10,969 bases of DNA from an uncultured Eubacteriales bacterium (GTDB lineage: Bacteria; Bacillota; Clostridia; Lachnospirales; Lachnospiraceae), in contig URND01000101.1 in NCBI GenBank assembly GCA_900549105.1, positions 1 to 10,969 of the forward strand, written 5' to 3'. How positions within the stretch are numbered: the stretch's first letter is position 1; every line of letters starts with the position of its first letter. A program made the position numbers and the translations under genes. This document shows, piece by piece, positions 7,302 to 10,969 of this stretch. Below the pieces are notes generated by a model, which was given only the letters and a program-made list of their open reading frames with translations, ran no database searches and was not told the DNA's origin.

Positions 7302-8837
7302 ATGGAAAAGGTAGTAGGTATTGATCTTGGAACAACAAATTCTGCGATTGCAGCGGTAGATTCTTTTACTGGCAAGGGTGAATGTATTCAGAATAAGGAT
7401 GGAAGCAATCTGACAGCTTCAGCCGTATGTTTTCAGAACAGAGAAGAACTTATGATTGGCAATACAGCCTATGAATGTAAAATTATTTATCCGGAAACTA
7501 CGGCAACTCTTGTAAAACGGCTGATTGGCGTTGAGAAGACAGCCATCGCAGTGGACGGCAAGGCCTACTCTCCGCAGCAGATCAGTGCGCTGGTTTTAAA
7601 GAGCATGAAGGAAGATGCGGAAACGGAACTCGGGCAGACAATTCATAAAGCTGTTATTACTGTACCGGCCTATTTTGACAGTAATCGCCGTCAGGCGACG
7701 ATGGAGGCCGGAATGGAAGCCGGATTCGAAGTGCTGGACCTTCTGGATGAACCGGTTGCGGCCCTGTATAATGCGGATACAATCAGGAGTTATGCCGGAA
7801 AAACGGTTTTAATCTATGATTTGGGCGGCGGTACGCTGGATATTGTCTGTGCAAAAATAACAGAGACAAGTATTGATGAAATCGTTATTTCAGGGGACAA
7901 CCATCTTGGCGGTTCCGACTGGGATAATACATTTATTTCCTATATTAAGAGTACAAATCTCAAGGGCGTCAGCCTGGATGCTTCCGCCGAGCAGGAACTT
8001 GCCAATAAGGCCGAGATGGCTAAAAAGGAATTGTCAAGGAAGAATGAAACCAGTTTTACTGTAATGACATCCTCCGGAAGAGAAGAAATCCGCGTCACCA
8101 GAGAGGAATTTGAACATTGTACGGCAACTCTTCTGAACAGAGCTATGAATGTGCTGAAAGAAACGAAGGAAACGCTGGAGGAGAAAGGTGTGTTTAAGTT
8201 GGACCAGATTATTTTGTGCGGAGGTTCGACGCGCATGCCTCAGATTGAACAGGGTATTGCCGCCATCTATCCGGGGGTAGACATTTTTGCAAAGGATAGA
8301 GACCAGGCTGTGGCGAAGGGGGCGGCGATTTATGCGGAGGCGCTGATGAAAGAAAAGCAGCCGTCTGTCAGCCGCAGTGAAAAGTTCAAACCGGCGAAAA
8401 AGCTGAATCGGGTGACCAGCAGAAGCTATGGTATCGCAGCATTTACCGGTGAGGATGAGAAAAAAGTCTGCAATATGCTGTTTCAGAATGAAGGACTTCC
8501 GGCGGAGAAAAAAGATGTATTTTACACAAAATATGATAAACAGAAACAGGTAGGGCTGGAAGTTTTTGAAAGCATTGACGATCAGCGATATAAAGATATT
8601 GGCGACGCTTCTTTGCTGGGCAAATGTTATCTCAACATAAATGGCGATCTTCCGAAACATTCGCCAATCATTGTCAACATTCGAATGGAGGAGAACGGGG
8701 TTCTTTATATTCATGGATATGAGGAATCCGGTAAGACAGAGGTGACAGCCCACATGCAGACTCAGGCCTTGCTTTCCAGCGAGGATATTATTGCCGAAAA
8801 GAAGCAGGTAGACGACATCTATGTGAATATAGTTTAG
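7302..8837 (+). CDS. Short Hsp70 (DnaK-like) chaperone ATPase without C-terminal lid
   Basis: The protein has 511 residues. ATG 7302, placed by AGGAGGT at 7289-7295 and by the Hsp70 opening VVGIDLGTTNSAIA, is preferred over the in-frame ATG at 7089, which lies inside the upstream gene. All nucleotide-site elements are present: phosphate-1 GIDLGTTNS (6-14), connect-1 AVITVPAYFDSNRRQAT (117-133), EPVAAL (150-155), phosphate-2 DLGGGTLD (183-190), HLGGSDWD (201-208) and adenosine motif LCGGSTRMP (305-313). Subdomain IB is shortened after LIGVEKT. Residues about 378-490 look like a beta substrate-binding domain (ending VLYIHGYEESGKTEV), but the family's helical lid of about 100 residues is absent (DnaK is usually 610-640). 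No DnaJ or GrpE gene is nearby, arguing for a dedicated accessory Hsp70 rather than the housekeeping chaperone. A transglutaminase-like gene starts 11 nt downstream. Confidence 0.94.
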   Translation: MEKVVGIDLGTTNSAIAAVDSFTGKGECIQNKDGSNLTASAVCFQNREELMIGNTAYECKIIYPETTATLVKRLIGVEKTAIAVDGKAYSPQQISALVLKSMKEDAETELGQTIHKAVITVPAYFDSNRRQATMEAGMEAGFEVLDLLDEPVAALYNADTIRSYAGKTVLIYDLGGGTLDIVCAKITETSIDEIVISGDNHLGGSDWDNTFISYIKSTNLKGVSLDASAEQELANKAEMAKKELSRKNETSFTVMTSSGREEIRVTREEFEHCTATLLNRAMNVLKETKETLEEKGVFKLDQIILCGGSTRMPQIEQGIAAIYPGVDIFAKDRDQAVAKGAAIYAEALMKEKQPSVSRSEKFKPAKKLNRVTSRSYGIAAFTGEDEKKVCNMLFQNEGLPAEKKDVFYTKYDKQKQVGLEVFESIDDQRYKDIGDASLLGKCYLNINGDLPKHSPIIVNIRMEENGVLYIHGYEESGKTEVTAHMQTQALLSSEDIIAEKKQVDDIYVNIV

Positions 8838-8848
8838 GGGGGCTGTGT

Positions 8849-9592
8849 ATGGGATTGGGAGCACAGTATAAACTGGGATTTTATTATAGCCAACTGAATA
8901 TTGATCAGCAATTTGATTACAAAAAAGCAGCTCAGGCCATTTCACATTATGACAATGAGGTATGTGTGAAGACGGATGATGCCGGAAAACTTCATCAGAT
9001 GTTGATGGCCGTGAAGTATGATAATCCTGAATTCTGCTATTGGTCTCTGGATGGTTCCGAAGCTGAGGCCGGAGTGCTAAAACTCTGCTATCTGACAGAA
9101 GATGAGAATGAAGCCGTTGAGTTGATTCAAATGCTTCGTGATAAGAGAAAAAGTATTCTCGGAGACCTGTGTGAGGGCTTGGATACTATGACACAGAAAG
9201 CGGCATTAAAAGCGCTTTTTGACTATCTGGCAGATAATATCACCTATGCGGAGGATGAATTGCAAAAACCGACATGTTCTCCATGGATTTATGACATTAG
9301 CGGAATACTTCTGGAAGAAAAGGGCGTATGCCTTGGAATTGCCATGGCGATGAATTATTTTTGTCAGGCGCTTCGAATTCCTTCGATACTGATTACCGGA
9401 GAGGCAAAAGTGATGGGCTGGACCGGAAATCATGGATGGAATATGGTAAGGCTTGATAATGAATATTATCATCTGGATGCGACCAGCGCCCTGGGGTTGG
9501 ATAAAACAGAGAGAGACAGATATTACCTGGTGAAGGATAAAGACATGGCAGACAGAAGCTGGCCTAAGGCGCTGTATCCAAAGGCCGTATAG
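8849..9592 (+). CDS. Stand-alone transglutaminase-like (papain-fold) protein
   Basis: This is a 247-residue protein with no evident signal peptide or membrane segment, so probably cytoplasmic. ATG 8849 follows the Hsp70 stop by 11 nt, with AGGGGGG at 8836-8842 as ribosome binding site. The N-terminal half (LNIDQQFDYKKAAQAI, then VKYDNPEFCYW) matches the pre-domain seen before many bacterial TG folds and parallels the equivalent part of the fusion protein at the left edge. The core carries Cys161 (GVCLGIAMAM), His195 (GNHGWNMV) and Asp210 (YYHLDAT), a complete catalytic triad. Family members act as proteases, amidases or cross-linkers; the substrate here is unknown. Its position beside an Hsp70 gene mirrors the Hsp70-TG fusion upstream, implying functional partnership. 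Confidence 0.88.
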   Translation: MGLGAQYKLGFYYSQLNIDQQFDYKKAAQAISHYDNEVCVKTDDAGKLHQMLMAVKYDNPEFCYWSLDGSEAEAGVLKLCYLTEDENEAVELIQMLRDKRKSILGDLCEGLDTMTQKAALKALFDYLADNITYAEDELQKPTCSPWIYDISGILLEEKGVCLGIAMAMNYFCQALRIPSILITGEAKVMGWTGNHGWNMVRLDNEYYHLDATSALGLDKTERDRYYLVKDKDMADRSWPKALYPKAV

Positions 9593-9609
9593 GGACGCTG
9601 TCTTTTGAT

Positions 9610-9614
9610 GGAGG
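9610..9614 (+). promoter_or_regulatory. Ribosome binding site deciding the helicase gene start
   Basis: GGAGG lies 8 nt before ATG 9623. It overlaps the codons after the alternative in-frame ATG at 9608, which has no purine-rich motif at a suitable distance. Start 9623 is therefore favoured. Confidence 0.65.
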
Positions 9615-9622
9615 ATACAGAG

Positions 9623-10969
9623 ATGACAGATGGCAGAAGTTATGAAGATGAAGAGGAATTCGGGCTGGTTTATCAGGATGAGAATAAGGAGGAACTGTCC
9701 GAACTGCCGGAAGAAAAAATAGTAAGCATCGAAGATGGATTCTGGCTTACCAGGAACAGATACGGCTATTTAAATCTGGATTATTGGGCATCTCTTACCG
9801 GCTATACCGTTGATCAGTTGCTTACTCTGGCAAAAGGAAAGCTGATATGGCGTGACCCGGCCAGATTCGAGCTGTCCGGCGGGGATAAATACGCCGGATG
9901 GCTTCCTAAAGAGCAGTTTCTGATGGGAAACCGTATTAAAAAGCTCAAGGATGCGGAAAGACTGAACATTTCATACGGTATTTTTGAAGAAGAAATCCGG
10001 CTTCTTAAGGAAAACCTGCCGGATGAGGTCAGCGGGGAGGATATTCATGTGAATCTCGGTTCCACCTGGGTGCTTTCCGTTGATGGATTTATTGCCGGAT
10101 TCATTGCGGAACTGCTGGAAATGCGGACTGTGCCAAAGGTTATTTATGATACCTACAGAGGAAGATGGAGTATCGAGAGTAATGATGAACCAAACTATGT
10201 TCTGAATAATTACACCTATGGAACAGTGTTCATGTCCGCACTTCGGATTATTGAACATAAGCTGAATGCAAGACCGCTGAAGGTTTATGATCAGGTTCCG
10301 CGTTTGGACGGAAGAGGCAATGATTCAGTTCTTAATCAGGCAGATACACTGGCTGCCCAGGAGAAAGGAAAGCTGATTGACGCCAGATTTCAGGATTATT
10401 GTCATGGAAATAAACGAAATGAAGAACTTCTTCAGGAAGCTTTTATGAATCAATATGGTTATGGGCTTTGTGAATTTGATGGTTCCCATTTTAATTTTAA
10501 GGATATATCCGGGAAAATCAGTATGTTCAAGAATCAGAAGGATGCTGTGGCCCATGCGCTGGCGTCCCCAAATGTTCTTTTTGCGGACAAGGTTGGTTCC
10601 GGCAAAACGATTGAGTACGCCTGCAGTGTCCATGAACTTTTGCGGATGGGATTGGTTAAGAAAGCGCTGATCGTAGTCCCGAATACAACACTGGATGCTG
10701 TATATAAGGTGTATACAGATTTGTTTCCAATGGATAGTGTACTGCTGGTCAGACCGGGAAAGGAGTTTTCTGCAGCCAGACGCAAAGATACTCTCGCAAA
10801 GATGAAAACTGCCGGCTATCAGGTAATTTTCATGGCCTATTCCTCTTTCGATATGATAACGATGACAAAGGAATATGCTTTTGCAAAAAAAGACCGGGAA
10901 CTGCGTCAATGCAGAATACAAATGGAAAATGCTCCCACCTATCAGCAAAAGCGAAAACTTGAAAATGTG
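9623..10969 (+). CDS. SNF2-type helicase/ATPase of the large mobile-element kind, 5' part only
   Basis: The frame is open for 449 codons from ATG 9623 to the window edge, so the C-terminus and most helicase motifs are missing. An acidic N-terminus (residues 1-30) precedes a region with landmarks shared with giant SNF2-helicase proteins of Firmicute plasmids and conjugative elements: VNLGSTWVLSVDGFIAGFI, NNYTYGTVFMSALRII, LNQADTLAAQEKGKLIDARF. The ATPase begins with a Q-motif-like segment (FKNQKDAVAHAL), then motif I VGSGKT (Lys328) and motif Ia-like VVPN (351-354). The DExx box should lie just beyond the window. Relatives often carry an adenine methyltransferase domain; none (no DPPY/NPPF) is visible in this N-terminal part. 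The product probably acts on nucleic acid or nucleoprotein using ATP. It follows the TG gene after 30 nt with no terminator, so is likely co-transcribed. Confidence 0.78.
   Translation, partial: MTDGRSYEDEEEFGLVYQDENKEELSELPEEKIVSIEDGFWLTRNRYGYLNLDYWASLTGYTVDQLLTLAKGKLIWRDPARFELSGGDKYAGWLPKEQFLMGNRIKKLKDAERLNISYGIFEEEIRLLKENLPDEVSGEDIHVNLGSTWVLSVDGFIAGFIAELLEMRTVPKVIYDTYRGRWSIESNDEPNYVLNNYTYGTVFMSALRIIEHKLNARPLKVYDQVPRLDGRGNDSVLNQADTLAAQEKGKLIDARFQDYCHGNKRNEELLQEAFMNQYGYGLCEFDGSHFNFKDISGKISMFKNQKDAVAHALASPNVLFADKVGSGKTIEYACSVHELLRMGLVKKALIVVPNTTLDAVYKVYTDLFPMDSVLLVRPGKEFSAARRKDTLAKMKTAGYQVIFMAYSSFDMITMTKEYAFAKKDRELRQCRIQMENAPTYQQKRKLENV

Noticed and set aside
8034..8945. 303-codon open frame on the minus strand
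   Set aside because: It is antisense to a clearly coding Hsp70 gene, has no recognisable domains, and runs across the Hsp70-TG gene junction; a shadow frame.
10325..10948. 207-codon open frame on the minus strand
   Set aside because: It is antisense to the helicase gene whose conserved motifs are on the + strand; composition and lack of domains fit a shadow.
1..10969. CRISPR array, tRNA/rRNA genes, insertion sequences
   Set aside because: No repeated spacer pattern, cloverleaf-forming segment, or transposase-like frame was seen; gaps between genes are too short to hold them.

Overview
The window looks like a chromosomal or accessory-island segment from a low-to-mid GC Firmicute, most likely a clostridial (Lachnospiraceae-type) gut bacterium. 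The clues are strong AGGAGG-type ribosome binding sites, tightly packed same-strand genes, AT-rich intergenic DNA, and sequence flavour. This assignment is inference; no rRNA or housekeeping marker is present.

All credible genes are on the + strand. (1) Bases 1-1414: 3' part of a gene fusing a degenerate Hsp70 ATPase module to a transglutaminase-like (TG) domain. (2) Bases 1415-1563: short spacer with a strong hairpin. (3) Bases 1564-4648: a cell-wall trio: membrane-anchored FHA-like protein, divergent SEDS (FtsW/RodA-like) protein, and short class-B-type penicillin-binding protein with intact SxxK/SxN/KTG motifs. (4) Bases 4650-7174: P-loop GTPase-like protein, then a protein tentatively resembling GTPase-associated (GAP1-type) proteins. 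(5) Bases 7175-7301: spacer with a possible weak promoter. (6) Bases 7302-9592: a short, catalytically intact Hsp70 lacking the C-terminal lid, then a stand-alone TG-like protein. (7) 9623 to the window end: 5' part of a SNF2-type helicase gene, open at the edge, with an N-terminal region like that of large mobile-element helicase proteins.

Genes from 1564 to 7174 are separated by 1 nt or less, or overlap (8 nt and 1 nt), so they are probably one transcription unit, with 7302 onward either continuing it or using its own promoter. The recurring theme is an Hsp70-type ATPase paired with a TG fold, once as a fusion with ruined phosphate motifs and once as separate adjacent genes with an intact ATPase. 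Combined with a GTPase and partner, a private SEDS/PBP wall-synthesis pair and a SNF2-type motor, this resembles the multi-component NTPase-centred systems known from comparative genomics to be candidate conflict or envelope-stress systems. The precise function cannot be read from the sequence, and I know of no characterised system with exactly this composition.
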